The notes under the pieces are model-generated. The model saw only the letters and a list, made by a program, of their open reading frames with translations, made no database searches and was not told where the DNA came from. DNA of 64,000 bases from Klebsiella planticola ATCC 33531. GTDB taxonomy: Bacteria; Pseudomonadota; Gammaproteobacteria; Enterobacterales; Enterobacteriaceae. Location: positions 16,036 through 80,035 of the forward strand of contig NZ_JMPP01000007.1 of NCBI RefSeq assembly GCF_000735435.1, read 5' to 3'. A program made the position numbers and the translations under genes. This document shows, piece by piece, positions 50,389 through 59,387 of the stretch (the first letter of the stretch is position 1; the number at the start of each line of letters is the position of its first letter).

Positions 50389-50413
50389 CGGCGATGAATC
50401 CGACTATAAATAC

Positions 50414-51205
50414 TCAGTTGCCGCCAGCCTTCTTAATCGCCGCATCCAGCGAGTCTTTATCAGCCAGACCCGGGAAGACGGTAATCGTGGCTTCGGTCGC
50501 GCCGGTGGTCGGCATCACGATTACGCCCGGCGTTCCGCTTAAGCCAATCTCCTGCGCCAGCTGGTTGGTGCTCTCGAGGGCAGCCGCAACATCCGGCGCT
50601 TTCTTCGCGTCGAAATTCACTTTCTTCGCCTGCTGCTGCACATCCGCGGCCGTCAGCTTCCCTTCGTTATGCCCGGTGGCGTAAATCCCGTTATGGTAGG
50701 TCAGGTAAGCTTCCGCGCCCTTCTGCTGGTAAATTTGCAGGCCCGTCTTCGCCGCCGTCAACGAGGTCTCCCAGCGACTGCCGAAAATGGGCCACTCTTT
50801 AAACGCAAACCGGGTCTGCGGATTTTCTTTAATCACCTGCTCCATCACCGGCGCCAGACGGCTACAGTAAATACACTGATAATCAAAGAATTCGATCACG
50901 GTCACCTTGCCATTGGCCGGTCCGTAGGTCGGGGTATTTTTATCCTGGGTCAGCGCAGCCTGGTTTTTAATCACGGCCTGAGTTGCCGCGCTCGCCTGCT
51001 GTTCCTGCTGAATCTGCTGAAGCTTCTGGCTCGCCTGCAGCAGCACCTCCGGATGCGCGACTAAGTAATCCGCGGCAATTTTGCCAATGCGGGCTTCCTG
51101 CTCCGGGGTAAAAGTTGCTGCCGGCGCCTCCGCGGCAATGGCCAAAGCCGGAAGAAGCGTGGTGCCCAGCAACGCGCCAATCAATATTTTTTTCGTACCA
51201 GCCAT
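50414..51205 (-). CDS. DsbA-family thiol oxidoreductase, ScsC-like
   Basis: 263 residues from ATG 51205. Signal peptide to about 25; an N-terminal helical region (FTPEQEARIGKIAADYLVAHPEVLLQASQKL) like the ScsC oligomerisation domain; then a thioredoxin fold with CIYC at 111-114 and cis-Pro in GLSGTPGV. ScsC-type proteins act as periplasmic disulfide isomerases or copper-stress protectants. No scsB or scsD is adjacent, so DsbD (29894) is a possible reductant. It is divergent from the TerC gene. Confidence 0.85.
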   Translation of the reverse strand: MAGTKKILIGALLGTTLLPALAIAAEAPAATFTPEQEARIGKIAADYLVAHPEVLLQASQKLQQIQQEQQASAATQAVIKNQAALTQDKNTPTYGPANGKVTVIEFFDYQCIYCSRLAPVMEQVIKENPQTRFAFKEWPIFGSRWETSLTAAKTGLQIYQQKGAEAYLTYHNGIYATGHNEGKLTAADVQQQAKKVNFDAKKAPDVAAALESTNQLAQEIGLSGTPGVIVMPTTGATEATITVFPGLADKDSLDAAIKKAGGN

Positions 51206-51439
51206 GAGGATAATCCTTGCGATGAGTAAACGGCAGGTGGGTCTGACAAAACAAAGTACCATCCTTTTCCAGTGAATCATCCCGGCACGATGCATTGATT
51301 CGTAACTTTTTTTTTCAATATCGCGCATGGGCGACCCCAGCGCTCTTTTGCCGGGCAGTGGTCAATGCGTCAGAACAGAGGTACGCTTGCTGCGCTTTTT
51401 CCCTTGAGGATACTTTTTTTAACATGATATGAGTCAGGC

Positions 51440-52123
51440 ATGAACGAGCTATTCAATCAGTGGGATGTTGTTGTTATTTTGCTACAAATCATCGCAATCG
51501 ATCTGCTGCTGGGCGGCGACAATGCGGTGGTGATCGCCATGGCGTGCCGCAAGCTGCCGCCCGAACAGCGTACCAAAGCGATTATTATTGGCACCTTCGG
51601 CGCCATTCTGGCCCGCGTTCTGCTGTTGGCCATTGCCGTCTACCTGCTCTCTCTGCCGTGGCTGAAAATTGTCGGGGCGCTCCTGCTGCTGTGGATCGGT
51701 ATCAAGCTGGTTGCCCATCAGGATGAAGATGAAGAGATCGGCAGCTCAGGCAGCCTGTGGCGGACCGCGGTCACCATCACGGTGGCCGATGTTATTATGT
51801 CGATGGATAACGTGCTGGCGGTCGCCGCCGCCGGGAAAGGCCACCTGCTGCTGGTCGCGTTGGGCGTATTGATCAGTATTCCGATCATCGTGGCAGGCAG
51901 TAAGCTGGTACTGGCCATCCTTAACCGCTTCCCGGTTGTTATCCTGCTGGGAGGCGCCCTTATCGGCTGGATAGCCGGCTCGATGTGGGTTACCGACCCC
52001 ACCATCGTACGCCTGTTTCCGCAGGCACCCGATGCGCTACCGCTTATCGCCGGCGCCCTCGGCGCGGCGCTGGTGCTGCTGGAAGGACTTCGTCGCAACG
52101 GCCGGGCGCGTCCGGCCAGCTAA
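51440..52123 (+). CDS. TerC-family integral membrane protein (YjbE type)
   Basis: 227 residues with about seven membrane segments. Twin acidic motifs IDLLLGGDNAVVIA (20-33) and ADVIMSMDNVLAVA (about 115-128) are characteristic of TerC proteins, many of which export manganese and help metalate secreted enzymes. No yybP-ykoY riboswitch is evident upstream. A 9-bp hairpin follows the stop. Confidence 0.9.
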   Translation: MNELFNQWDVVVILLQIIAIDLLLGGDNAVVIAMACRKLPPEQRTKAIIIGTFGAILARVLLLAIAVYLLSLPWLKIVGALLLLWIGIKLVAHQDEDEEIGSSGSLWRTAVTITVADVIMSMDNVLAVAAAGKGHLLLVALGVLISIPIIVAGSKLVLAILNRFPVVILLGGALIGWIAGSMWVTDPTIVRLFPQAPDALPLIAGALGAALVLLEGLRRNGRARPAS

Positions 52124-52139
52124 GCGCCCGCCGCTGACA

Positions 52140-52163
52140 GACGCCGTCAATCCCGACGGCGTC
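52140..52163 (+). terminator. Hairpin after the TerC gene
   Basis: 9-bp perfect stem GACGCCGTC/GACGGCGTC with a 6-base loop, followed by AAGTTTCC. The T-run is weak. It lies 16 bases after the stop and before the cbpA promoter region. Confidence 0.5.
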
Positions 52164-52259
52164 AAGTTTCCGCCAGATTCCTTCCCTACCGGCACTCATT
52201 TGCCCTAAGCTTATGACTGAAAGTCGTGACCACCGCAGCAAGTCAAATGAGATAACGCC

Positions 52260-53177
52260 ATGGAATTAAAGGATTATTATGCCATTCTAGGGGTTAAGCC
52301 AACAGACGATCTAAAAACAATTAAGACCGCCTACCGCCGCCTGGCTCGTAAATATCACCCCGATGTCAGTAAAGAAAGCGATGCCGAAGCGCAATTTAAA
52401 GATCTCGCCGAAGCCTGGGAAGTCCTGAAAGATGAACAGCGCCGCGCCGAATATGACCAGCTCTGGCAGCACCGCAACGACCCGCAATTTGGCCGCCAGC
52501 AGCACTCCCGCGAACAAAGCTACAGCCAGCAGGATTTTGACGACATCTTCTCGTCGATGTTTGGTCAGCAGGCGCACCAGTCCCGCCGCCAGCATGCCGC
52601 CCGCGGCCATGATTTAGAAATTGAAGTCGCGGTGTTCCTTGAAGAGACACTGGCCGAGCAGACGCGCACCATCAGCTACAAACTGCCGGTCTATAACGTC
52701 TTCGGAATGGTTGAAAGCGAAACACCGAAAACCCTGAATGTGAAAATTCCCGCCGGGGTCAGCGACGGGCAGCGTATTCGCCTGAAAGGTCAGGGAACGC
52801 CGGGAGAAAACGGCGGACCGAATGGCGATCTGTGGCTGGTTATCCACATCGCGCCGCATCCGCTGTTTGATATTGTGGGCCATAACCTGGAAATCGTTCT
52901 GCCGCTCGCACCGTGGGAGGCGGCGCTTGGCGCCAAAGTGACCATCCCGACGCTCAAAGAGAGCATCCTGCTGACCATCCCGCCGGGTAGCCAGGCGGGA
53001 CAGCGTTTACGTATTAAAGGGAAAGGGCTGGCCAGCAAAACGGCCACCGGCGATTTATATGCCGTGATTAAAATCGTCATGCCGCCCAAACCGAATGAGA
53101 AAGCCAGCGCGCTCTGGCAACAGCTGGCCGATGCAGAGGCCGGCTTCGAGCCGCGTCAAGCATGGGGGAAAGCATAA
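52260..53177 (+). CDS. cbpA: Curved DNA-binding protein CbpA (DnaJ paralogue)
   Basis: Co-chaperone of DnaK and nucleoid-associated protein of stationary phase. The N-terminal J domain with HPD (residues 33-35, [10 protein letters not shown]) is followed by a Gln-rich linker (about 75-115) and DnaJ-type C-terminal substrate domains ([32 protein letters not shown]); there is no zinc finger. 305 residues versus 306 in E. coli. In E. coli cbpAM sits elsewhere on the chromosome (next to agp). The stop overlaps the cbpM start (TAATG). Confidence 0.96.
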   Translation: MELKDYYAILGVKPTDDLKTIKTAYRRLARKYHPDVSKESDAEAQFKDLAEAWEVLKDEQRRAEYDQLWQHRNDPQFGRQQHSREQSYSQQDFDDIFSSMFGQQAHQSRRQHAARGHDLEIEVAVFLEETLAEQTRTISYKLPVYNVFGMVESETPKTLNVKIPAGVSDGQRIRLKGQGTPGENGGPNGDLWLVIHIAPHPLFDIVGHNLEIVLPLAPWEAALGAKVTIPTLKESILLTIPPGSQAGQRLRIKGKGLASKTATGDLYAVIKIVMPPKPNEKASALWQQLADAEAGFEPRQAWGKA

Positions 53178-53482
53178 TGGCTAAAATGGCAGTGACCTTT
53201 ACGATGACGGAGTTTTGTCTGCATACCGGCGTTTCCGAAGAGGATCTGCGGGAGATCGTCGGCCTGGGCGTGATTGAACCACGCCAGCCGCTGACGGAGG
53301 TCTGGTTGTTCGACGATAGCGCGGTGATGATTGTCCACCGCGCGATGCGCCTGCGTCGGGAGCTGGAGCTGGACTGGCCGGGTATCGCGGTGGCGTTAAC
53401 GCTGCTCGATGAGAATGCGCGGCTGACCCGCGAAAACCGGCTGCTGCAGCAGCAGCTGGCCCGTTTTCTGGCGCATAGTTAA
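53177..53482 (+). CDS. cbpM: CbpA modulator CbpM
   Basis: 101-residue MerR-like small protein that binds the J domain of CbpA and inhibits both its co-chaperone and DNA-binding activities. The sequence ([26 protein letters not shown], then [18 protein letters not shown]) closely follows E. coli CbpM. ATG 53177 overlaps the last base of the cbpA stop, so the inhibitor is made with its target. Confidence 0.95.
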   Translation: MAKMAVTFTMTEFCLHTGVSEEDLREIVGLGVIEPRQPLTEVWLFDDSAVMIVHRAMRLRRELELDWPGIAVALTLLDENARLTRENRLLQQQLARFLAHS

Positions 53483-53566
53483 GCCGGTAGCACAGCAGGC
53501 TCTTCTGCCATGGCCCGCCTGCGCGGGTCAACAAAAGACCAGGCATCTTTTGATGGCCTAAAACCG

Positions 53567-53599
53567 GTAGGCCGGGCAAGGCGCTGGCCGCCGCCCGGC
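53567..53599. repeat. REP-type palindrome between cbpM and melA
   Basis: GTAGGCCGGGC ... GCCCGGC forms an imperfect palindrome with 7-bp GC arms (53571-53577 and 53593-53599). It is related to the REP at 63818. It occupies the 150-base gap where melB would be expected downstream of melA. Confidence 0.7.
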
Positions 53600-53632
53600 A
53601 GAAATGCGACGCCCTGCCTCATACAGAACCGC

Positions 53633-54979
53633 CTAACGATGTACCCACTCCGGCAGCCAGTCGCCGTGGCTGGCAATCAAATCGTCCACCAGCGCATAAA
53701 TCTCTTCGATGCCCAGCGCGGCAGAGGTATGCGGATCCATCATCGTGGCGTAATAGATGTAGTCCCGGTTCTCGGTAAGAATGGCCTCGGTCAGCAGAGT
53801 CTGGACGTTAATATTGGTCTGCATCAGCGCCGCCAGGTGCGCAGGCAGCCTCCCGACTTTGGTGGGCTGAATGCCGTTCGCATCCACCAGACAGGCCACT
53901 TCCACGCAGCACCCTTGCGGCAGGTTGTCGATCAGCCCCTCGTTGCGCACGTTACCGTACACGACGCTCGGCTCACCGGTCCAGAGGGCGTTGATGATGG
54001 TGCTGGCATACTCGCGGGAGGGTTTAATCTCAATCCGCTCGCGGGTTTTATACTGCTCCAGCTCTTTGTGCCAGTTGGCCACCTGCTCCACGCAGCGTTT
54101 TGGATATTCGTCCAGCGGCACCTGATAGCGTTCAATCAGATCTTCACGCCCCGGCTTGATAAACCACGGCGTATATTCCGCGAAGTGCTCTGACGACTCC
54201 GTCACGAAGTAGCCCAGCTTTTTGAACATCTCATAGCGAACAATATTCTGGCAGCGCGAGTTCTCCCGATGCTTCGGCGCCCGCCCGTCGGCAAAGGCCT
54301 GCAGCATATCCGGATAAATGCTGACGTAGCTGCCGTCGGCCCGTTTTTTCTCCAGCGACAGATAGAACGCCATATGGTTGATGCCCGCGCAGCGATAGCG
54401 CAAATCCGCCGGGTCGAGATCGAGATCGTGCGCCAGTTCTTCCGCCGTTCCCTGCACCGAATGGCACAACCCCACCTGTTTAATATGCGGATAGCGCGCA
54501 TACATTGCCCAGGTATTCATCGCCATCGGATTAACGTAGTTCAGCATGGTCGCCTGCGGGCACACTTCCGTCATGTCCTCGCAAATGCGCCACAGGTGTG
54601 GAATGGTGCGTAATGCGCGCATAATCCCGCCCGGGCCGAGCGTATCGGCAATGGTTTGTTCCAGGCCATGCAGCTTACAGACTTCAAAATCGGTGACGGT
54701 ACAGGGCTGATAGCCGCCAATCTGAAAAGCCACCACCACAAAATCCGCATCCTTCAGCGCAGTTCTCTGCTCGCGATGGCAGCTAATTTCACCGTCGGCG
54801 CCGACGGAATCCATCAGCTTACGCACCACAATGTGCGACTCTTCCAGCCGGGTCGCATCGATATCCATCAGCGCAACGTGCGCCGATTTCAACGCCGGGC
54901 GCTGAAAAACGTCACCGAGAATATTTTTGACGAAAACCGTTGAGCCAGCGCCGATAAACGTAATTTTTGGGGCAGACAT
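53633..54979 (-). CDS. melA: Alpha-galactosidase MelA (GH4)
   Basis: Cytoplasmic NAD- and Mn-dependent glycosidase that splits melibiose into galactose and glucose. 448 residues, about 85 percent like E. coli by eye. The NAD-binding start is KITFIGAGSTVFVKNILGD, and GH4 metal-site motifs are YVNPMAMNTW, GLCHSVQGT and CAGINHMAFYL. It diverges from melR as in E. coli, but the transporter gene melB that normally follows is missing. Confidence 0.97.
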   Translation of the reverse strand: MSAPKITFIGAGSTVFVKNILGDVFQRPALKSAHVALMDIDATRLEESHIVVRKLMDSVGADGEISCHREQRTALKDADFVVVAFQIGGYQPCTVTDFEVCKLHGLEQTIADTLGPGGIMRALRTIPHLWRICEDMTEVCPQATMLNYVNPMAMNTWAMYARYPHIKQVGLCHSVQGTAEELAHDLDLDPADLRYRCAGINHMAFYLSLEKKRADGSYVSIYPDMLQAFADGRAPKHRENSRCQNIVRYEMFKKLGYFVTESSEHFAEYTPWFIKPGREDLIERYQVPLDEYPKRCVEQVANWHKELEQYKTRERIEIKPSREYASTIINALWTGEPSVVYGNVRNEGLIDNLPQGCCVEVACLVDANGIQPTKVGRLPAHLAALMQTNINVQTLLTEAILTENRDYIYYATMMDPHTSAALGIEEIYALVDDLIASHGDWLPEWVHR

Positions 54980-55220
54980 AGTGCTCTCTCCATCAGGTCA
55001 TTGAACCCCTGCAGAGTGGCACGTCCGCGCGGCTTCCCGCTGCCCTCTTCCCGACAGAGCATTCCCGGAAACTCAGATTGGCGGCGGGACAACACGAAAT
55101 CTGAGTTTATGGGAACAAATCGGCGAAAAAGTAGAGAAAACGGGCCGTTTAATCCGCTAAGATACCGGCATACCGGTGCAAAAAACCAGCAAGTGTGATG
55201 ATTCAGGAACCCACGCCGTC

Positions 55221-56159
55221 ATGGAACAAAACCGCCCGCCTTCGCGCCACGACCCGCATATGAGCAGCAGCGACGAGAAACAGACCCGCAGCCCGCTGGC
55301 GCTCTATTCCGAATATCAGCGGATGGATATTGAGCTGCGCCCGCCCCACGCGATGGCCACCAGCCACTGGCATGGCCAGGTGGAGGTCAACGTGCCGTTC
55401 GACGGCGATGTGGAGTATCTGATTAACAATGAAGCGGTGCTCATCAAACAGGGCTATATCACCCTGTTCTGGGCCTGTACGCCGCACCAGCTGACTCGCC
55501 CCGGCAATTGCCGACAAATGGCTATCTTTAATCTGCCGATGCATCTGTTTTTATCCTGGCCGCTGGATCGCGAACTGATCAATAACGTCACCCACGGCAT
55601 GGTGATTAAATCGCTCTCCGCCCAGCAGCTCAGCGTCTTTGAAGTCCAGCGCTGGCAGCAGGAGCTCAACAACGACAACGAACAGATTCGCCAGCTGGCG
55701 ATCGATGAAATCGCGCTGATGCTTAAGCGCTTTAGCCTTTCCGGCTGGCAGCCGATCCTGGTCAATAAAACCTCACGCACCCACAAACACAGCGTCTCGC
55801 GGCATGCGCAGTTTTACGTCAGCCAGATGCTGGAATTTATCGCCGCCCACTACGATCAGGCGCTGACCGTCGATGCCGTTGCCGAGCATGTCAAACTGAA
55901 CCCCAACTATGCAATGGGCATTTTCCAGCGGGTGATGCAGCAAACCATGAAGCAGTACATTACCGCGATGCGCATCAACCACGTGCGCGCCCTGCTCAGC
56001 GACACCGATAAGACGATCCTCGACATCGCCCTGACCGCCGGTTTTCGCTCCAGCAGCCGCTTCTACAGTACCTTTAGCAAGTACGTTGGTATGCCGCCGC
56101 AGCAGTATCGTAAGCTCAGCCAGCAGCGCCGGCAGGGCCTGCCGCCCGCGCAGCCATAA
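55221..56159 (+). CDS. melR: Melibiose operon regulator MelR (AraC family)
   Basis: Activator of melA in response to melibiose, working with CRP in E. coli. The cupin-like effector domain begins SSSDEKQTRSPLALYSEYQRM. The C-terminal AraC domain has two helix-turn-helix units (about 205-305), including MRINHVRALLSDTDKTILDIALTAGFRSSSRFYSTF. ATG 55221 gives 312 residues; ATG 55260 (MSSSDEK) is an alternative. MelR sites are expected in 54980-55220 but were not resolved. Confidence 0.95.
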   Translation: MEQNRPPSRHDPHMSSSDEKQTRSPLALYSEYQRMDIELRPPHAMATSHWHGQVEVNVPFDGDVEYLINNEAVLIKQGYITLFWACTPHQLTRPGNCRQMAIFNLPMHLFLSWPLDRELINNVTHGMVIKSLSAQQLSVFEVQRWQQELNNDNEQIRQLAIDEIALMLKRFSLSGWQPILVNKTSRTHKHSVSRHAQFYVSQMLEFIAAHYDQALTVDAVAEHVKLNPNYAMGIFQRVMQQTMKQYITAMRINHVRALLSDTDKTILDIALTAGFRSSSRFYSTFSKYVGMPPQQYRKLSQQRRQGLPPAQP

Positions 56160-56164
56160 ACGGG

Positions 56165-56200
56165 CATAAAAAATGCCGCCGGGGAAGCCCACGGCGGCAT
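56165..56200 (-). terminator. Terminator of proP
   Basis: 8-bp stem ATGCCGCC/GGCGGCAT with an inner GGG/CCC pairing (56173-56200). On the minus strand it runs into TTTTTTATG. It also stands between the convergent melR and proP. Confidence 0.88.
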
Positions 56201-56219
56201 GATTTAACGCAAGAACCGA

Positions 56220-57722
56220 TTATTCGTTAATACGCGGGTGCTGCTGCACCAGTCGGGAGCGTTTTTCCTGCAAATCCGCAATCTCCTGATCGAGATCTTC
56301 GATTTTGTGTTCGATGTTATCGTAGTGCTCGCCGAGAATTTCTTTCGCTTCCTGGATATCCGAAGCCGCAGGCGTCGCCCCTTTCAGCGGGCGGTTTGCC
56401 GTCTCTTTCATCGTCAGACCGGTCATCAGCCCGATAACCGCAATGACCATCAGATAGTAAGCCGGCATCATCAGGTTCTGCGAGGTTTCCACCAGCCAGG
56501 CCGCCAGAGTCGGCGTCAGACCGGCAATCAGCACCGAAATATTAAAGGCGCTGGCCAGGGCGCTAAAACGAATATGGGTCGGGAACATCGCCGGCAGCGA
56601 GGACGCCATCACCCCGATGAAGCAGTTGAGCACCACCGCCAGCAGCAGCAGACCCGCGAAAATCAGGCCAATAACGTTGCTGTTAATCATGATAAAGGCC
56701 GGAATCGACAGGGTAAACAGCGCCACGCTACCGATCAGAATAAACGGACGACGGCCGAAGCGGTCACTGAGCATACCGATAATCGGCTGGACGAACAGCA
56801 TACCGACCATGATCGCAATAATAATCAGCACCCCGTGATCTTCCGAGTAGTGCAGGTTATGCGACAGGTAGCTCGGCATGTAGGTGAGCAACATGTAGTA
56901 GGTCACGTTGGTGGAAATCACCAGACCGATACAGGTCAGCAGGCTGCGCCAGTGTTTGGTCGCAATCTCTTTAAAGGAGACTTTTGGCCCTTCCTGTAAC
57001 CCTTCACGATCGCCCTGCTCAAGGGTATCAACGTGCTGCTGGAACGCCGGAGTCTCTTCCAGCGCATGACGAAGATAGAGACCAATCAGCCCTAACGGCA
57101 GGGCCAGGAAGAACGGTAAACGCCATCCCCAGCTGAGGAAGTTCTCTTCACCCACCACGCTAGAAATCAGCACCACCACGCCGGCGCCCAGGACAAAGCC
57201 GGCTATCGAACCAAAGTCCAGCCAGCTCCCCATAAAGCCGCGCTTGCGGTCGGGAGAGTATTCAGCAACAAAGATGGATGCACCGGTATACTCGCCGCCC
57301 ACCGAGAAGCCCTGCGCCATTTTACACAGCAGCAGCAGAATCGGCGCCCAGATACCAATCGAGGCGTAAGACGGAATCAGACCGATACAGAAGGTACTGA
57401 TCGACATGATGACAATGGTGATGGCCAGTATCTTTTGCCGACCATATTTATCGCCCAGCATGCCGAAGAACAGGCCGCCTAGCGGACGGATTAAGAACGG
57501 AACGGAGAAGGTCCCTAACGCGGCAATCATCTGCACGCTGGGATCGGCATCGGGGAAGAAGACTTTACCTAAGGCATACGCCACAAAACCATACACACCA
57601 AAATCGAACCACTCCATCGCATTACCCAGCGATGCTGCGGTAATCGCTTTCTTCAGTTTGCTGTCATCAATGATGGTCACATCCCGAAGCGTGATGGGTT
57701 TTACTTTTTTCCTTTTAAGCAT
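56220..57722 (-). CDS. proP: Osmosensory proline/glycine betaine transporter ProP
   Basis: Major facilitator H+ symporter that takes up proline, betaine and other osmolytes on osmotic upshift. 500 residues from MLKRKKVKPITLRDV at 57722. It has 12 membrane segments, the MFS motif GDKYGRQKIL, and the C-terminal antiparallel coiled coil (HYDNIEHKIEDLDQEIADLQEKRSRLVQQ) that tunes the osmotic threshold. Length equals E. coli. Confidence 0.97.
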   Translation of the reverse strand: MLKRKKVKPITLRDVTIIDDSKLKKAITAASLGNAMEWFDFGVYGFVAYALGKVFFPDADPSVQMIAALGTFSVPFLIRPLGGLFFGMLGDKYGRQKILAITIVIMSISTFCIGLIPSYASIGIWAPILLLLCKMAQGFSVGGEYTGASIFVAEYSPDRKRGFMGSWLDFGSIAGFVLGAGVVVLISSVVGEENFLSWGWRLPFFLALPLGLIGLYLRHALEETPAFQQHVDTLEQGDREGLQEGPKVSFKEIATKHWRSLLTCIGLVISTNVTYYMLLTYMPSYLSHNLHYSEDHGVLIIIAIMVGMLFVQPIIGMLSDRFGRRPFILIGSVALFTLSIPAFIMINSNVIGLIFAGLLLLAVVLNCFIGVMASSLPAMFPTHIRFSALASAFNISVLIAGLTPTLAAWLVETSQNLMMPAYYLMVIAVIGLMTGLTMKETANRPLKGATPAASDIQEAKEILGEHYDNIEHKIEDLDQEIADLQEKRSRLVQQHPRINE

Positions 57723-58260
57723 AATTATCCTCTTTTGCTCTCGCCTTGAGCGCACGAATCTCCGCCGAATGACAAGGTCATTCGCGTCATGCGTTGGGAG
57801 CGGCGAATTGCTGTGCTCCACATTTCAAGCGTAGCAGGTTTGCCTGCACTGTCTGCTGACAGTCCGTACAACCGAACCTGTTGACGCCTGCTCTGGCCAT
57901 AATGAATATGCGGTGCCGCTAATAAGTGTAGTGAATTTGCGTTCTCGCCTTTTTACCCTAACAGCGTTTAAATTTGGGATCAACTTCACAAAAATTTACC
58001 TACCCTTAAACAGAGTCGGCTAAAACCAATAAGTTCAATGAATATTGGAACTTAGCAATACATTTCCGGAAATATCTGGCGGTTTTTATGCAAATAACCC
58101 CGTCACTCTTCACGTGATATATTCATTTCTTCCCGGCGGTAACTCATAAAAAAGGCCCGACAAAAATGCGGGATTGCGCTATAATCACTTACACTTTCGG
58201 CTATCAGCTGCCATTTAATGGACCAACGTCCTGTTTTACCCAGTAATCGCGAGGAACGTC
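57723..58260. other. Intergenic region proP-yjdM
   Basis: 538 bases between divergent genes with no convincing coding sequence. It is AT-rich in 57940-58130, where proP promoters (sigma-70/CRP and sigma-S/Fis in E. coli) are expected, but I could not place them reliably. The yjdM promoter is at the right end. crfC and yjcZ, present here in E. coli, are absent. Confidence 0.5.
58156..58185 (+). promoter_or_regulatory. Promoter of yjdM
   Basis: A perfect TATAAT at 58180-58185 with a weak -35 CCGACA (58156-58161) at 18 bases. It lies about 75 bases before the yjdM start. Confidence 0.5.
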
Positions 58261-58596
58261 ATGCAACTGCCACACTGCCCAAAATGCCATTCTGAATACA
58301 CTTATGAAGACGGCGGCATGTTTATCTGCCCGGAATGCGCCCACGAATGGAACAATGCCGAGCCTGCGGATGATAACGACGCGCTGGTGGTCAAAGATGC
58401 CAACGGTAATTTACTCGCCGACGGCGACAGCGTCACCGTAGTAAAAGATCTCAAAGTTAAAGGCAGCTCTTCAATGCTGAAAATCGGCACCAAAGTGAAG
58501 AATATCCGACTGGTGGAAGGCGATCATAACATCGACTGTAAAATTGATGGTTTTGGTCCGATGAAGTTGAAATCCGAGTTCGTCAAAAAGAACTAA
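58261..58596 (+). CDS. yjdM: Zinc-ribbon protein YjdM (PhnA family)
   Basis: 111 residues. The N-terminal zinc ribbon [21 protein letters not shown] is followed by a small beta-barrel ([27 protein letters not shown]). Despite the old name phnA it is not part of the C-P lyase pathway, and its role is not established. It is nearly identical to the E. coli protein. GAGGAACGTC precedes the ATG. Confidence 0.95.
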   Translation: MQLPHCPKCHSEYTYEDGGMFICPECAHEWNNAEPADDNDALVVKDANGNLLADGDSVTVVKDLKVKGSSSMLKIGTKVKNIRLVEGDHNIDCKIDGFGPMKLKSEFVKKN

Positions 58597-58791
58597 TTCT
58601 ATTTCCCCGGCACCGGAGATTTATTTTCCCGCTCCTGAAACGGCCGCCGGGATAAATGAACGGATATATTTCCGCTGCGCCGCCTGATTATTTCCCGCAT
58701 GTCGCAGCATCCAGACCCGGCTCTACCGCCTGGTCTGGATGGCTCATCACCTTCTACACTTAATGGGTCTTCGTTACCTGAGGTAATGGTT

Positions 58792-59226
58792 ATGCCCTTA
58801 AGTCCTTACATCACCTTTAGCGGCAACTGCGCAGCGGCGATAGCGTTCTATCGGCAAACGCTGGGCGCCGAACTTGTCCACCAAATCACCTACGGCGAAA
58901 TGCCGCAGAATGCCCAGGATGCCCAGGATGGCTGCCCTTCCGGCCAACATTTATCCGCCGACTGTATCGCTCATGCCAGCCTGCGCGTCGCGGGTAGCGA
59001 GCTCATGCTCGGCGACAGCCCGGGCGGCGAGACCGATCGCTACGCCGGCTTTACCCTGGTACTCGATACTCAGGACCTGGCCGAGGGCAAGCGCTGGTTC
59101 GATAGCCTCGCCGACGGCGGGAGCGTCGAGATGGACTGGCAGGAAACCTTCTGGGCCCACGGCTTTGGTAAAACCATCGACCGCTTTGGCGTGCCGTGGA
59201 TGGTGAACGTCGTCAAACAAGCGTAA
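58792..59226 (+). CDS. yjdN: VOC-family protein YjdN (PhnB)
   Basis: 144-residue glyoxalase/bleomycin-fold protein, MPLSPYITFSGNCAAAIAFYRQTLGAEL, ending WETFWAHGFGK-like sequence (here WQETFWAHGFGKTIDRFGVPWMVNV). The function is unknown. ATG 58792 corresponds to the E. coli start and has GAGG upstream; the frame extends back to 58699 without similarity. A 9-base tandem duplication (58912-58929) inserts QDAQD relative to a simpler reading. Confidence 0.93.
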   Translation: MPLSPYITFSGNCAAAIAFYRQTLGAELVHQITYGEMPQNAQDAQDGCPSGQHLSADCIAHASLRVAGSELMLGDSPGGETDRYAGFTLVLDTQDLAEGKRWFDSLADGGSVEMDWQETFWAHGFGKTIDRFGVPWMVNVVKQA

Positions 59227-59239
59227 AACTTCCCCCTCC

Positions 59240-59257
59240 GGGCGGGTTCTCCCGCCC
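59240..59257 (+). terminator. Hairpin after yjdN
   Basis: 7-bp GC stem GGGCGGG/CCCGCCC with a TTCT loop, 14 bases after the stop of yjdN. No clear T-run follows. Confidence 0.5.
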
Positions 59258-59289
59258 TGTCACTCAGCTGGCACCAACTCTTCATCCGC

Positions 59290-59318
59290 CGGTCATTGTG
59301 TGTTAACCGGAATGTAAC
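59290..59318 (+). promoter_or_regulatory. Candidate Pho box upstream of phnF
   Basis: CGGTCAT, TGTTAAC and ATGTAAC occur at 11-base spacing, loosely like the PhoB repeat CTGTCAT. The C-P lyase operon of E. coli is PhoB-activated, so a site is expected here. The repeats are degenerate and the -10 is not clear. Confidence 0.35.
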
Positions 59319-59387
59319 AAAAACGCGTCAGGATCGGGCCACTCTCAGAGGGAAATCCCTTCTTCTGCTTAGTGAGGCTTGACTGAC

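Noticed and set aside
51329..51439. Possible yybP-ykoY manganese riboswitch before the TerC gene
   Set aside because: The conserved GGGGAGUA-type core and paired loop could not be found, so only the gene family suggests it.
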